Of a stretch of 64,000 nucleotides of DNA, positions 1-8,762 are shown piece by piece. Numbering within the stretch: position 1 is the stretch's first letter; each line of letters opens with the position of its first letter. Origin of the DNA: Lederbergia sp. NSJ-179 (GTDB taxonomy: Bacteria; Bacillota; Bacilli; Bacillales; Bacillaceae_C); contig NZ_JALIFP010000006.1 of the NCBI RefSeq assembly GCF_022867885.1, positions 124,001 to 188,000 on the forward strand, written 5' to 3'. A program made the translations under genes and the position numbers. The notes under the pieces are model-generated. The model did not search any database, had not been told where the DNA came from, and saw only the letters and a program-made list of their open reading frames with translations.

Positions 1-285
1 TCGATGAAATGGGTGTCGTTTTGACGTTCCAGCACATCTCTTTCCTAAATTTGCTGAAATTTCGGGTCAAGTTCGTTTCTACCTTTTACATATCGATCAC
101 AAGGTCTTTGATAGTATGATTTTTTACACAACCGCTGATCACATCGGTACCATGTATGCCAACGGAAAAAGAATGTCTAATCTATATGGATATTATAACC
201 ACATCCCTATCAAAAGAAAAGCCTTCATTCATTTAACTTGTGCTCAAACGGGGGCGCGCTTCGGCGAAGCTCATAACATCTGTAG
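1..285. other. No convincing gene
   Basis: A 76-codon open frame from 116 has no ribosome site and runs into the repeat array, so I do not call it. A frame open from base 3 stops near 113 and shows no recognisable motif. A short GC-rich inverted repeat lies near 245-272. It may be the decayed end of a gene lying to the left. Confidence 0.4.
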
Positions 286-665
286 GGAACCCATTTCTCG
301 AGCAAGGAAACCCATAATTCGTGCGGGAAACCCATTTAGTGTATAGAGAACCCCATAAGTTTGTAAAAAACCCCATTCAGTGCTCAAATAAGCCCATAAA
401 TCCATGAGGAGACCCACTCTGTGCGAAGAAACCCATAAGTTCGTTAAGAAACCCATTTAATGAGCGAGGAAACCCGTTCAGAGAATAAGAAACCCATATT
501 TCTTCCAAGAACCCCATTCTAAGCATGAAGAACCCCATAAGTTTGTAAAGAACCCCATTCCGTACGCAAATTTCCCCATACTTTGTCTAGGAACGCCCCA
601 TTCAAAACATGAGGAACCCCATAAGTCGATTAGGAACCTCATTCAGAACTTGAAGCCCCCCATAG
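286..665 (-). repeat. Array A1 of the degenerate 20-bp repeat
   Basis: About 19 units of 19-21 bp. On the + strand each carries GAANCCCATW followed by about 10 variable bases, so the G-rich form (WATGGGNTTC) is on the - strand. Variable halves here are A/T-rich and contain stop codons in several frames. The array lies directly upstream of the teichoic-acid-type gene at 783. Same family as the arrays at 4426, 4910, 8034, 10688, 14054 and 15600. Confidence 0.9.
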
Positions 666-782
666 ACACGTTAGATGTTACGACGTGTTCGACAAAATCC
701 CAAGCACACCAGGCATGATTATATTTTCTGTTGAATTTGGGAATAATGAGGTCGGGAATATTTTGCAAATATTGCCCGGGAA

Positions 783-3700
783 ATGGAGAAATTTCCAAGT
801 TTCGACGATAGGTGGTGGCAAGAAATTTTAAATAAAAAAGCTTTGAAGCGAAAAATCAATTATTTGTTGAATCCGGTGACGAATTATCTGCTTAGGGCGG
901 GGCATCGGCGGGTGAATCAGTATGCGTATTTTTATGAGAAGATGCCGATTAAAGAAAATACGATTTTATATGAGAGTCGTGATGGAAATAGTATGACGGA
1001 TAGTCCGTATGCGATGTTTCGTTTTATGCTTGAGCACCCTGATTTCCAGAATTATACTCATATCTGGTCGATTGAAAATGAGGAAGCTCTTGAGCCCGTG
1101 ATGGCAAGATTTAAATCTTATCCGAATGTGAAATTTGTGAAGCGCCATTCGCGCGCCTATCTACAGGCATTGGCGACTTGCGCTTATTTGGTGAATAATT
1201 CTACCTTTCCTTCTTATTATCTTGCAAAAGAGGGGCAAATCTATGTGAACACATGGCACGGAACCCCCTTAAAAAAGATGGGCTATGATATCCCGGGGGA
1301 TCCGTCCAATTCGCAAAATGTTGTGCGGAATTTTTTGAGCACCGATTACATATTAAGTCCCAATCCTCATACAACTAACATTTTCATGGATAGTTATAAG
1401 CTAGATGGTTTATATACGGGTGAGATTGTGGAAGAAGGGTACCCAAGAATTGACCTTACAATAAATGGAAATCCGCAAGCTGCATGTGAACAACTACGCG
1501 AGATTGGCTTAACACTCGATAGTGGGAAAAAGACCGTGTTATATGCACCGACATGGAAGGGGACGGATATCGGAAAAGTCAATGATGATGTGCTGCAGAT
1601 TCATGCCGATATGCAAACGTTAGTGAAAAGAGTCGGGGATCAGTACAATTTTTTAATTAAAGTTCATCCTTTTTTATATAAAGAGGCGGTGAAATATCCA
1701 GAAATCCAGGCCCACTTAGTCCCTGATTATTTCGATACGAATGAGCTGCTTGTGGCTATCGATGTATTAATTACCGATTATTCGAGTATTTTCTTTGATT
1801 TTCTTGTAACCAATAAGCCGATTCTTTTTTACACCTGGGATCTGGATGTGTATAGCGAAGAGCGAGGCCAATATTTACGTCATGACGAACTGCCAGGGCC
1901 AATGCTTTTTAATATAAGGGAATTGGCTGAAGCAATCGAAAATATCGCCAAGATTCAAACTTCCTTTCAAGAAAAATATGAAAAAGCGAAACAGCGATTT
2001 ACGAGTCATGACGATGGTAGCGTCACTGAGCGGATCGTTTCTTATATTTTTCAAAAAAAGGGGAAATTGAATACGATCAGCGATCTCCAGACGAAAAAGG
2101 AGAAAATTTTAATTTATCCGGGTGGCATGCGCAATAACGGGATCACTTCATCGTTCCTGAATCTGATGAATAATATCGATTATGACCGTTATGATGTGAC
2201 ATGCTTTACAGCGGCACCGCAGTCAGCAGAGGCATCGAATAATCTACAAAAAGTTCATCCCAACGTGCGCATGCTTTTTAAACCGGGTTTGCCTGTGTAT
2301 ACATTCTTCGAAGTATATCAGGATAAGCTTGTCCATAATCGTGGGAAAAACGGGCTTTTGGCCAGCAGTTTATTCCCAGAGCAAGCCTTCGTGCGGGAAC
2401 ACCGTCGTTTGTTTGGCAAAGCGCAATTTGACTATGTCATTGATTTCAGCGGATATAGCTTGTATTGGGCAAAATATTTATTGGCCGCTGAAGCGAAACA
2501 GAAGATTTGCTTTATGCACAGTGATTTAGGGGCGGATAGTGAAAAGGTTGTTAACGGGAAAAGACCGCACCGGATTAATTTACGAGGGTTATTTTCGGTT
2601 TATGATCAATTTGATAAAATTGTCGGCGTTTCGAAGGTGAACATGGAGGTAAATCGGAAAAACTTGCTCAAATATGCGGATGATGAAAAATTTACTTATG
2701 TGATGAATTCCCTTAATCCAGAGAAAATTTTAAGTCATGGCACTGAAGAAGAAGCGGAAGAGGAAATCCTCGTAGAAAACTTTAAGGCACGAGCAGTTTT
2801 AAAAGGTAGAGAAGTTTGGAACACTTTACCTTTTCACAAAGGAGCAAAGTCGTTTTCCTTGGAAGAGGAGTGGGAAGGCAAAGAAATTGCCATCTCTAGA
2901 AAAGCGACAGATCGCACGCATGTATATTACAAATGCCATGCTGATCATCAAGTACTTGGGTGGTTGCCAGCCGATGCGGTGGAACTGATTTCGGATCAAA
3001 TTTTACAGGAAAAAGAGGTCAATCAAATCGGCAAAATCATCCGGCCAAAGGGAAATCAAATTTGGACGAAACCGTATCAAGTACCTGGCTGTGAAAGAGT
3101 TTCGGGGAGCAGAGATTATCAGGGACTCCTCGTTGACATTGATCAAGAGGCAAAAACGCAGCATGGTACATATAAGCGGATCTCGGTGAATGGCACCAAC
3201 ATTGGCTGGGTTGATCAAAGAGCCTTACATGTATTTGCATCCTGTAGTTTTACGGAAGGACAAACGGCCGTTGAAAAAGCGCGAATTACCGCAAAGAGAA
3301 AATTATTACAAGCAAGAAATGAACAGAAAAATAAAGAAATTATCCGCAATCTGCAAAATCGGGCATTAAGAGAAGCTAAAATTGTGCAACCCGTTTATGC
3401 CTATATTTCAAAACCTGAAGATCATCTCATTTGGACCCATGCCTATCCACATTGGCAGGCCAAACCATTGGGACCAGCGAGGTGGTTGAAGGGGGAAGTC
3501 GTCACCATTCGTGCCGTCATTCAAACTCGGGCAGGCCATTTTTATTTATTTTATAAGGATGAGCAAAAAGTCGGCTGGTTAGATGGGCGAGCCTTTGAAA
3601 AAATCACCCGTCCAACCTTGATCCGCGAGCGGAAAGTATCGCAACTAGCGAAGTTGACTTTGGATGGCAATCGCGCCATTTGGTCAAAACCATATGGACT

Positions 3701-4400
3701 CGAGGGAGCAACGAAGGTGGCCGATTTTCAAAAATACAATGGGAAAATCGTCAAAGTGGATCGGGAGGCAATCACGCAAAAAGGTCGTTCAGCACACATA
3801 TGGGTGGATGACCACGAACTCGGCTGGGTGAATCGGAAGGCTTTGGACGTAAAAGAAGAACTTGGTTTTGAAGTAGATGGATGCTATATCCCTGAGCCAG
3901 ATCCGGAAAATATGAATTTTGTCCACATGGGGCGACTATCACCGGAAAAAGGACAAGACCAATTGATCCAAGCCTTTGCCCGCTACCATGAGCAAGACCC
4001 AAAAAGTAATTTGTATATCATGGGAGAAGGCGCATTGAAAAAGGACTTGCAAAAGTTAATCGAAGAGTTGAATGTGGAAGATGCCGTCTATCTATTAGGG
4101 CAAGTAGAGAATCCCTTTGCGCTCATGAAAAAATGTGACGCCTTTATTCTCTCCTCCCATTACGAAGGCCAGCCGATGGTTCTTTTGGAAGCCATGACCC
4201 TTGGGATGAAAATCATCGCCACCGACATCGTCGCTAACCGCAACGTCCTCGAAAATGGAAAATACGGCCTCCTCGTCGAAAACAGTATCGAAGGATTACA
4301 AAAAGGCATGCACCAAGTGGCCAATCTTCAACCCGCTCCCTTCGATTACCAATACTATAACGAAATCGCCATGGAAACCTTTTATAGGGGATTGGAATAG
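783..4400 (+). CDS. CDP-glycerol glycerophosphotransferase (TagF-type) / glycosyltransferase fusion with GW repeats
   Basis: A 1205-residue cytoplasmic or membrane-associated enzyme of wall-polymer synthesis. Residues about 1-425 match the CDP-glycerol glycerophosphotransferase family (NTWHGTPLKKMG, YAPTWKG, KVHPF, ITDYSSIFFDF). Residues about 440-660 look like the N-terminal half of a GT-B glycosyltransferase (KILIYPGGMRNNG). Residues about 1040-1205 are its C-terminal GT4 half (HMGRLSPEKGQD, SSHYEGQPMVLLEAM). Between the two halves lie four GW/SH3-like repeats (about 664-735, 743-816, 863-941, 953-1024), each ending in GWL or GWV. Such repeats usually bind teichoic acids outside the cell, so their place inside a biosynthetic enzyme is odd. 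The ATG at 783 has only a weak ribosome site. The domain calls are from motif recognition; the polymer made is inference. Confidence 0.85.
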   Translation: MEKFPSFDDRWWQEILNKKALKRKINYLLNPVTNYLLRAGHRRVNQYAYFYEKMPIKENTILYESRDGNSMTDSPYAMFRFMLEHPDFQNYTHIWSIENEEALEPVMARFKSYPNVKFVKRHSRAYLQALATCAYLVNNSTFPSYYLAKEGQIYVNTWHGTPLKKMGYDIPGDPSNSQNVVRNFLSTDYILSPNPHTTNIFMDSYKLDGLYTGEIVEEGYPRIDLTINGNPQAACEQLREIGLTLDSGKKTVLYAPTWKGTDIGKVNDDVLQIHADMQTLVKRVGDQYNFLIKVHPFLYKEAVKYPEIQAHLVPDYFDTNELLVAIDVLITDYSSIFFDFLVTNKPILFYTWDLDVYSEERGQYLRHDELPGPMLFNIRELAEAIENIAKIQTSFQEKYEKAKQRFTSHDDGSVTERIVSYIFQKKGKLNTISDLQTKKEKILIYPGGMRNNGITSSFLNLMNNIDYDRYDVTCFTAAPQSAEASNNLQKVHPNVRMLFKPGLPVYTFFEVYQDKLVHNRGKNGLLASSLFPEQAFVREHRRLFGKAQFDYVIDFSGYSLYWAKYLLAAEAKQKICFMHSDLGADSEKVVNGKRPHRINLRGLFSVYDQFDKIVGVSKVNMEVNRKNLLKYADDEKFTYVMNSLNPEKILSHGTEEEAEEEILVENFKARAVLKGREVWNTLPFHKGAKSFSLEEEWEGKEIAISRKATDRTHVYYKCHADHQVLGWLPADAVELISDQILQEKEVNQIGKIIRPKGNQIWTKPYQVPGCERVSGSRDYQGLLVDIDQEAKTQHGTYKRISVNGTNIGWVDQRALHVFASCSFTEGQTAVEKARITAKRKLLQARNEQKNKEIIRNLQNRALREAKIVQPVYAYISKPEDHLIWTHAYPHWQAKPLGPARWLKGEVVTIRAVIQTRAGHFYLFYKDEQKVGWLDGRAFEKITRPTLIRERKVSQLAKLTLDGNRAIWSKPYGLEGATKVADFQKYNGKIVKVDREAITQKGRSAHIWVDDHELGWVNRKALDVKEELGFEVDGCYIPEPDPENMNFVHMGRLSPEKGQDQLIQAFARYHEQDPKSNLYIMGEGALKKDLQKLIEELNVEDAVYLLGQVENPFALMKKCDAFILSSHYEGQPMVLLEAMTLGMKIIATDIVANRNVLENGKYGLLVENSIEGLQKGMHQVANLQPAPFDYQYYNEIAMETFYRGLE

Positions 4401-4425
4401 CAACCGGGGCACCGGTTGCTTTCGT
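4399..4425 (+). terminator. Intrinsic terminator, GCAACCGG-type palindrome
   Basis: AGCAACCGG (4399-4407), a 4-nt loop, then CCGGTTGCT (4412-4420) followed by TTCGTT. The left arm overlaps the TAG stop codon of the preceding gene. Near-identical palindromes recur at 8316, 10622 and 15490, each next to a 20-bp array. Confidence 0.8.
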
Positions 4426-4618
4426 TATGAATGGGGAGTGTAGCTTGGGAATGGGTTTCTCGTGGGGGAAATGGGTTTCCCCGTTCGGGAATGGGCTTCT
4501 CAAGAGGAAAATGGGTTTCTTCGTTCAGGAATGGGTTTCTCTGTCCGGAAATGGGCTTCATGTCCGAGGAATGGATTTCCTCATCATGGAAATGGATCTC
4601 TCGTATGTAAGGATGGGA
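4426..4618 (+). repeat. Array A2 of the degenerate 20-bp repeat
   Basis: About 9 units with exact 20-bp spacing, G-rich strand on +. Variable halves such as CCGTTCGGGA and TGTCCGAGGA recur in arrays A3 and A4. It sits between convergent genes, just after the terminator palindrome at 4399. Confidence 0.9.
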
Positions 4619-4641
4619 GAAATAAGCATCCAATAAAAAAG

Positions 4642-4678
4642 GAAGCAGCCCTTTTCCTTAAAAGGAAAAAACTGCTTC
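4642..4678. terminator. Bidirectional terminator hairpin
   Basis: GAAGCAG (4642-4648) pairs with CTGCTTC (4672-4678), and inner CCTTTT/AAAAGG pairing extends the stem. A-runs on the left and T-rich sequence on the right allow use from either side. It most likely ends the small minus-strand gene at 4693. Confidence 0.65.
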
Positions 4679-4692
4679 ATTTTGAAATTAAA

Positions 4693-4851
4693 CTATTTAT
4701 TTTTATGTTTCTTCATTGCTTTTTTCATTAAGTCGCGGGTTTTCTGCCGTTCTTCCTCCGTACCAGAGGACCAAGCATAAATGCCATTGTGCTTTGTATC
4801 AATTTCATGTTCCAATTGACCAATCTTACTTAACGAGCGATGCTTAATCAT
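4693..4851 (-). CDS. Small hypothetical protein (52 aa)
   Basis: A short hydrophilic, lysine-rich protein (MIKHRSLSK... ends MKKAMKKHKNK). An upstream in-frame ATG at 4887 exists, but a strong AAGGAG lies inside that extension about 12 nt before the ATG at 4851, so I chose the shorter form. It is flanked by arrays A2 and A3 and ends at its own terminator. I do not recognise the family. Coding status is supported by ribosome site and terminator only. Confidence 0.5.
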   Translation of the reverse strand: MIKHRSLSKIGQLEHEIDTKHNGIYAWSSGTEEERQKTRDLMKKAMKKHKNK

Positions 4852-4909
4852 AATAATATCACTCTCCTTATAATAAGTATAACTCACGTAGACGTTTTTT
4901 ACTTCATCA

Positions 4910-5327
4910 AGAAATGGATTTTCGTTAATTCGTTATATTGGGTAATGGGTTTCTCTATTCGGGTATGGCTTCATACAAAGATGAATGGGCTTCCAGTGGA
5001 AGAAATGGGCATCTCAAAGTGGAAACGGGCTTTTCCTTCGAGGAATGGGCCTCTCCATGAGGAAATGGGTTTCCCCGTTCGGGAATGGGTTTCTTGCGGT
5101 TCAAATGGGTTTCATGTCCGAAGAATGGGGTTCTCCAAAGGGAAATGGGTTTCTCCGTTCTCAAATGGGTTTCTCATGGGGGAAATGGGTTTCTTGGTCC
5201 AAGAATGGGTTTTTCACGGGCTAAATGGGTTTCCCATGGACCAAATGGGTTTCTCCGTTCGAAAATGGGTTTCATGTCCGAGAAATGGGTTTCTCTGCCC
5301 AAGATTGGGTTTCCCCATCCCAAATTC
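4910..5327 (+). repeat. Array A3 of the degenerate 20-bp repeat
   Basis: About 20 units in almost perfect 20-bp register (AATGGGTTTC plus 10 variable bases). It lies between two minus-strand genes, so the G-rich strand is antisense to local transcription. All three forward frames stay open for long stretches, producing spurious ORFs of 79-188 codons with MGF/WVS/NGF repeats. Confidence 0.92.
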
Positions 5328-5338
5328 CCAAAATAGAA

Positions 5339-5362
5339 GGGAGCACATTCCAATATGCTCCC
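5339..5362 (-). terminator. Terminator hairpin
   Basis: GGGAGCA (5339-5345) and TGCTCCC (5356-5362) form a 7-bp stem directly after the minus-strand gene at 5370-5669. On that strand it is followed by a T-rich stretch. It probably ends the Lgt-like/radical-SAM operon. Confidence 0.6.
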
Positions 5363-5369
5363 TAACCAT

Positions 5370-5669
5370 TTATAAATTGGACAGTGGCACGAGAAGAATT
5401 CCATAGCACCCGGCATTCAGTAAAAAGGTAATCCCGGCGGCGATGATGATTCCTTTGGCGAAGCCAGGTAGGTTTTTCTTTTTCCCGTAAATGATGAGCG
5501 GGATGACGTAAATGAGCTGGGCTACGCCGATAAACATTAAATAGAAAAAAAAGATTTCGGGCAAGAAATCCATGGAGTTTAATACTAGAATAAATAAAAG
5601 GAGATTGATCACTACAAGGATAAGAAAGCCTACTCCTCCATAGGTTTTCTCCTGTTCTTCATCAGGCAT
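5370..5669 (-). CDS. Small integral membrane protein
   Basis: A 99-residue protein with an acidic N-terminus (MPDEEQEK) and three hydrophobic segments (about residues 12-30, 35-60, 70-95). A strong GAGGAGG precedes the ATG. It begins 14 bp after the radical-SAM gene ends, so it is the third gene of a minus-strand operon with the Lgt-like and radical-SAM genes. I do not recognise the family. A membrane partner for the two upstream proteins is a reasonable inference. Confidence 0.75.
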   Translation of the reverse strand: MPDEEQEKTYGGVGFLILVVINLLLFILVLNSMDFLPEIFFFYLMFIGVAQLIYVIPLIIYGKKKNLPGFAKGIIIAAGITFLLNAGCYGILLVPLSNL

Positions 5670-5683
5670 ACGCTCGTCCTCCT

Positions 5684-7111
5684 CTATACTTCCGACATCG
5701 GACTTTCCGGCACGATTTCTGCACGTAATTCTTTTAAAATCTCTTCTTGTTCATCTCTATAAAAGAGGTTAAAAGTATCAAATGGAATCAAGCGCCCATC
5801 TTGATGGACAATATGTACGCATGATTTTTTCACGGAGCGCACGTCGAAATTATAGGGATCTAGGAACTGCATAATGATCACGCGAAAAACGTTGTCGTAC
5901 TGAATATTTTCCGGTACTTCGACTTGCGGTAAGCAGCATAATAAATTTTTCAAAGACATGCTTGAGGACTCCGGTGAATGACTTGTCGAAAATAGGGAAA
6001 AGATGTGATCTCTTACCGTTTCATCTTGTTCATACACGATCGTGTTTCGCGAACCTTGCAACAAGACATTGGGATCAATCAATCCCGTCAATGGAATCGC
6101 TTGGCCACCCATTTTTAAAGCATAGCCCATCGCCAGACAGTCTGGATGACAGGGAACCGGGATCATATCCTCCTCTTGAAAAAGATCGGATTGATCGATA
6201 ATTTCTCTACGTACTTCAGACAAGGTCAGGCGATCGACGGCAGGATCAAAATCTTCGAGTCGTCCTGCTGCTTGAATAGGTTGGAAAGTAACGCCGCGCA
6301 CCGCTTTTTGCTGCAATCCATATTGGATGATCTTTCCGATTTCCTGGTCATTCAATCCTTTTTTCAACGTCACAACCAAGGTCGTAGAAATATTAAACTC
6401 GTTTAAATGCTCCAACGCTTTTTCGCGAATTTTCCGTAAATCAGCGCCACGCAACTCCATTAAAGTCTCTCTTTCAAAACTATCAAACTGCAAATACAGC
6501 TCAAATCCCGGCATATACGTCGCTAACTTTTTCACAAATTCACGATCACGTGCGATCCGCAGTCCATTCGTATTGACCATCAAATGCTTGATCGGCCTCG
6601 CCTTCGCCGCATCGAGAATCGCGAAAAAATCAGGATGAATCGTCGGCTCGCCACCAGAAATTTGCACAATATCGGGTTCAATTTCGTTACGGACCACAGC
6701 ATCCAACATATTTTCAATTTGCTCCAGATTGCGAAAAGCCTTGCGGTGGGGCGAGGAGGAGGCATAACAAATCGGACATTCCAAATTACAAGATTCCGTC
6801 ACCTCGACAATCGCCAAACAACTATGCTGCTCATGATCAGGACAAATCCCACAATCATAAGGACATCCGTATTTTATCGGGGTATTAAAATGCCGTGGCA
6901 TCTCAGCAGGCTTCAAATAATTCCGACACATTTTATAATATTCTGCATCAGATGAAATCAGAACTTTTTCCGTCCCATGATGGGCACAGCGCTTGATCAT
7001 GTACATTTTTCCGTTTTGTTCAATGATTTTCCCTTCCACTTTCCGGTAGCAAGTGGAGCAAATACTATTCGTCAATTCATGAAAAATATAGGGCCGAACT
7101 GGCATATTCAA
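5684..7111 (-). CDS. Radical SAM protein, MJ0619/tetraether-synthase-like family
   Basis: A 475-residue radical SAM enzyme. C108, C112 and C115 form the CX3CX2C site for the SAM-binding [4Fe-4S] cluster, and GGEP follows at about 153. Extra cysteines at 18, 21 and 42, and the YGCPYDCGICPDHEQHSC block (C83, C87, C90, C98), resemble the MJ0619-type family. That family includes archaeal tetraether synthase, which joins lipid tails by C-C bonds. I chose the TTG at 7111: AAAGGAG sits 5 nt upstream, and the TTG overlaps the stop of the Lgt-like gene (TTGA), indicating translational coupling. A lipid substrate is inferred from family and neighbour; the reaction is unknown. Confidence 0.8.
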   Translation of the reverse strand: MNMPVRPYIFHELTNSICSTCYRKVEGKIIEQNGKMYMIKRCAHHGTEKVLISSDAEYYKMCRNYLKPAEMPRHFNTPIKYGCPYDCGICPDHEQHSCLAIVEVTESCNLECPICYASSSPHRKAFRNLEQIENMLDAVVRNEIEPDIVQISGGEPTIHPDFFAILDAAKARPIKHLMVNTNGLRIARDREFVKKLATYMPGFELYLQFDSFERETLMELRGADLRKIREKALEHLNEFNISTTLVVTLKKGLNDQEIGKIIQYGLQQKAVRGVTFQPIQAAGRLEDFDPAVDRLTLSEVRREIIDQSDLFQEEDMIPVPCHPDCLAMGYALKMGGQAIPLTGLIDPNVLLQGSRNTIVYEQDETVRDHIFSLFSTSHSPESSSMSLKNLLCCLPQVEVPENIQYDNVFRVIIMQFLDPYNFDVRSVKKSCVHIVHQDGRLIPFDTFNLFYRDEQEEILKELRAEIVPESPMSEV

Positions 7112-7887
7112 GCACTCTCCTTTTTAAAATCTTCTCTTTTTCGTAAAAATCCTAGCAATCGGGGAATATCTTTTGCGTAATATAAAATCCCCAATAAGCA
7201 GGCGACCTGAATGGCGCCTAATCCCAGATATTCGCGTGGATAGGGCTTAATAAAATCAACCATAAGTCGGAAAAGCAAATAACCAACCATAAATAATTTG
7301 AATAGATCCCCTTCCTTATGTGGATGCTTATTTTTTAAAAATAAGATGATGCCTAAACTTAGGAGAAAGAATAATTCATAGAGTTGTGTAGGGTGTCGTA
7401 ACATCCCATCCCCAAAATCCATTCCCCATGGCAAGGTGGTCCCAATGCCATATGTATTATCCTCAATCCCTGTTAAAAAGCAGCCAATTCGGCCAATCGC
7501 CATCCCAGTGATTAAGGGAAGGGTCAAATCATCTCCAGTCGATTCCGTATGACCGACGATTTTCTTCGCGAGCTCCACACCGATCAATCCACCTAATAAC
7601 CCACCAACAATGCTCTTTCCCTCCATCCAAAAAGCAGGATCGGAGAGAGGATGCTGGAGATGACTCCATAAAATCGTCCAATCATAAAACCACGCCAAAA
7701 GCTTAGACCCAAGCGCTGCCCCGACAATCGCCCCGGCCAGCACCGACAAGGAAACAGAAGGAGATAAGCGCTCCGATCGCCGGGCGAACAGGTAAAAACG
7801 AAAACCAAGAAAATAACCCAAAGCCTCAAAAACCACATGGGGATGCAGCCTGAATAACCCAAAATCAATCCAGACAGGAAACTCCAT
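7108..7887 (-). CDS. Prolipoprotein diacylglyceryl transferase-like membrane protein
   Basis: A 259-residue polytopic membrane protein of the Lgt family. It has an Lgt-like GRIGCF block and the RHPTQLYE block typical of the family. Lgt moves diacylglycerol from phosphatidylglycerol to lipoprotein cysteines. The usual GRIGNFxNGE is altered here to GRIGCFLTGIEDN, so this may be a paralog with another substrate rather than housekeeping Lgt. Start at 7887 chosen for AAGGAGG; the longer ATG at 7917 lacks one. Its stop overlaps the radical-SAM start by 4 nt. Array A4 lies upstream. Confidence 0.8.
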   Translation of the reverse strand: MEFPVWIDFGLFRLHPHVVFEALGYFLGFRFYLFARRSERLSPSVSLSVLAGAIVGAALGSKLLAWFYDWTILWSHLQHPLSDPAFWMEGKSIVGGLLGGLIGVELAKKIVGHTESTGDDLTLPLITGMAIGRIGCFLTGIEDNTYGIGTTLPWGMDFGDGMLRHPTQLYELFFLLSLGIILFLKNKHPHKEGDLFKLFMVGYLLFRLMVDFIKPYPREYLGLGAIQVACLLGILYYAKDIPRLLGFLRKREDFKKESA

Positions 7888-8033
7888 CGCCTCTCCTCCT
7901 TTTACAACTGAAAACACTTACCTACAGTGTAACGAAAAACCTCGTCCACTTCATTAAATTTTGACAAACTTAGGTCAAAAGAGAGGGATATATTCGGAGA
8001 TGTTGGGGCTATAGGGGGAGAAAAGGGTTTAGG

Positions 8034-8290
8034 AAAATGGGGTGCTTCGTGAGGAATGGGTTTCTCAAGGGGAAAATGGGGTTCCTCGTCTGGGAATGGG
8101 GTTCTCAAAAGGGAAATGGGTTTTTCTCGAGGGAGAAATGGGGTTTTTCATTCGGGAATGGGTTTCTTCATCCAGGAATGGGTTTCTCCGTTCGGGAATG
8201 GGTTTCTCACGGAAGAAATGGGGTTCAACGTCCGGGAATGGGGTTCCTAAGAGAGAAACGGGTTTCTTCATCCAGAAAGAGGCTTCTTGA
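8034..8290 (+). repeat. Array A4 of the degenerate 20-bp repeat
   Basis: About 13 units, with both AATGGGTTTC and AATGGGGTTC core variants. Some units are 21-22 bp. It lies upstream of the minus-strand Lgt-like operon and downstream of the toxin gene. The GCAATCGG palindrome at 8316 follows it immediately. Confidence 0.9.
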
Positions 8291-8315
8291 GAAAAGAAAG
8301 AATCTCATAAGGAAA

Positions 8316-8335
8316 GCAATCGGTGCGCCGATTGC
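8316..8335 (-). terminator. GCAATCGG-type palindrome, probable terminator
   Basis: GCAATCGG, TGCG loop, CCGATTGC. A variant of the palindromes at 4399, 10622 and 15490. On the - strand it is followed by TTTCCTT and lies beyond the toxin gene, so it probably ends the toxin-antitoxin transcript. Confidence 0.6.
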
Positions 8336-8342
8336 CACCCCT

Positions 8343-8360
8343 TAATCAAACGTTTGATTA
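8343..8360. promoter_or_regulatory. 18-bp perfect palindrome
   Basis: TAATCAAACGTTTGATTA is fully self-complementary with no loop and is followed on + by GATTTTTT. It could be an operator or a terminator for transcription through array A4. No adjacent gene starts here, so the role is open. Confidence 0.45.
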
Positions 8361-8447
8361 GATTTTTTATCCTAGATCTTCACTTTTTGGTATAAGTAAT
8401 GATTTTGCATACATTAATATTAAAAGTGGCTCATTTTCATTTTAGAT

Positions 8448-8762
8448 TCATGTTAGATCTAAGTAACGCTTTAATTGCGAATAGAAATTCTCTCTTGGTC
8501 CCATTAAAAGGATAAGAACAACCTGTCCGTCTTCTAATTCTTCTAAAGAATAGCAAAGTTCATAATTCGTTCCTACGTGATGAATATCGAGGCAAAAGCA
8601 ACCTTTTAAATCTCCCTTTTTCGCTTCGCCTATAAAGGGATTTTTCCTGATATCTTCAATTGCTTTACTTATTTTTCTAAATAAAACTTGGTCTGACCTT
8701 TGAATTTTCTTTAGATCTTTACCAGCTCTTTTACTAATTTTGATAGGAAGCTGTTTACTCAT
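8448..8762 (-). CDS. RelE/ParE-type toxin
   Basis: A 104-residue basic protein. It has the compact RelE/ParE layout: an N-terminal helix pair rich in lysine (KISKRAGKDLKKIQRSD), then strands ending in LILLMGPRENFY. RelE-type toxins usually cut mRNA in the ribosome, ParE types poison gyrase; the subtype cannot be told from sequence alone. Its start codon overlaps the end of the upstream antitoxin gene by 8 nt, the classic antitoxin-toxin order. Confidence 0.75.
   Translation of the reverse strand: MSKQLPIKISKRAGKDLKKIQRSDQVLFRKISKAIEDIRKNPFIGEAKKGDLKGCFCLDIHHVGTNYELCYSLEELEDGQVVLILLMGPRENFYSQLKRYLDLT

Noticed and set aside
116-346. 76-codon plus-strand gene
   Set aside because: No ribosome site, runs into array A1, composition not protein-like.
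4910-5327. CRISPR array
   Set aside because: Conserved and variable parts are each about 10 bp, the conserved part is itself degenerate, orientation differs between arrays, and no cas gene is present.
8343-8360. Operator of the toxin-antitoxin operon
   Set aside because: It lies downstream of the toxin gene, not at the promoter side of the antitoxin.
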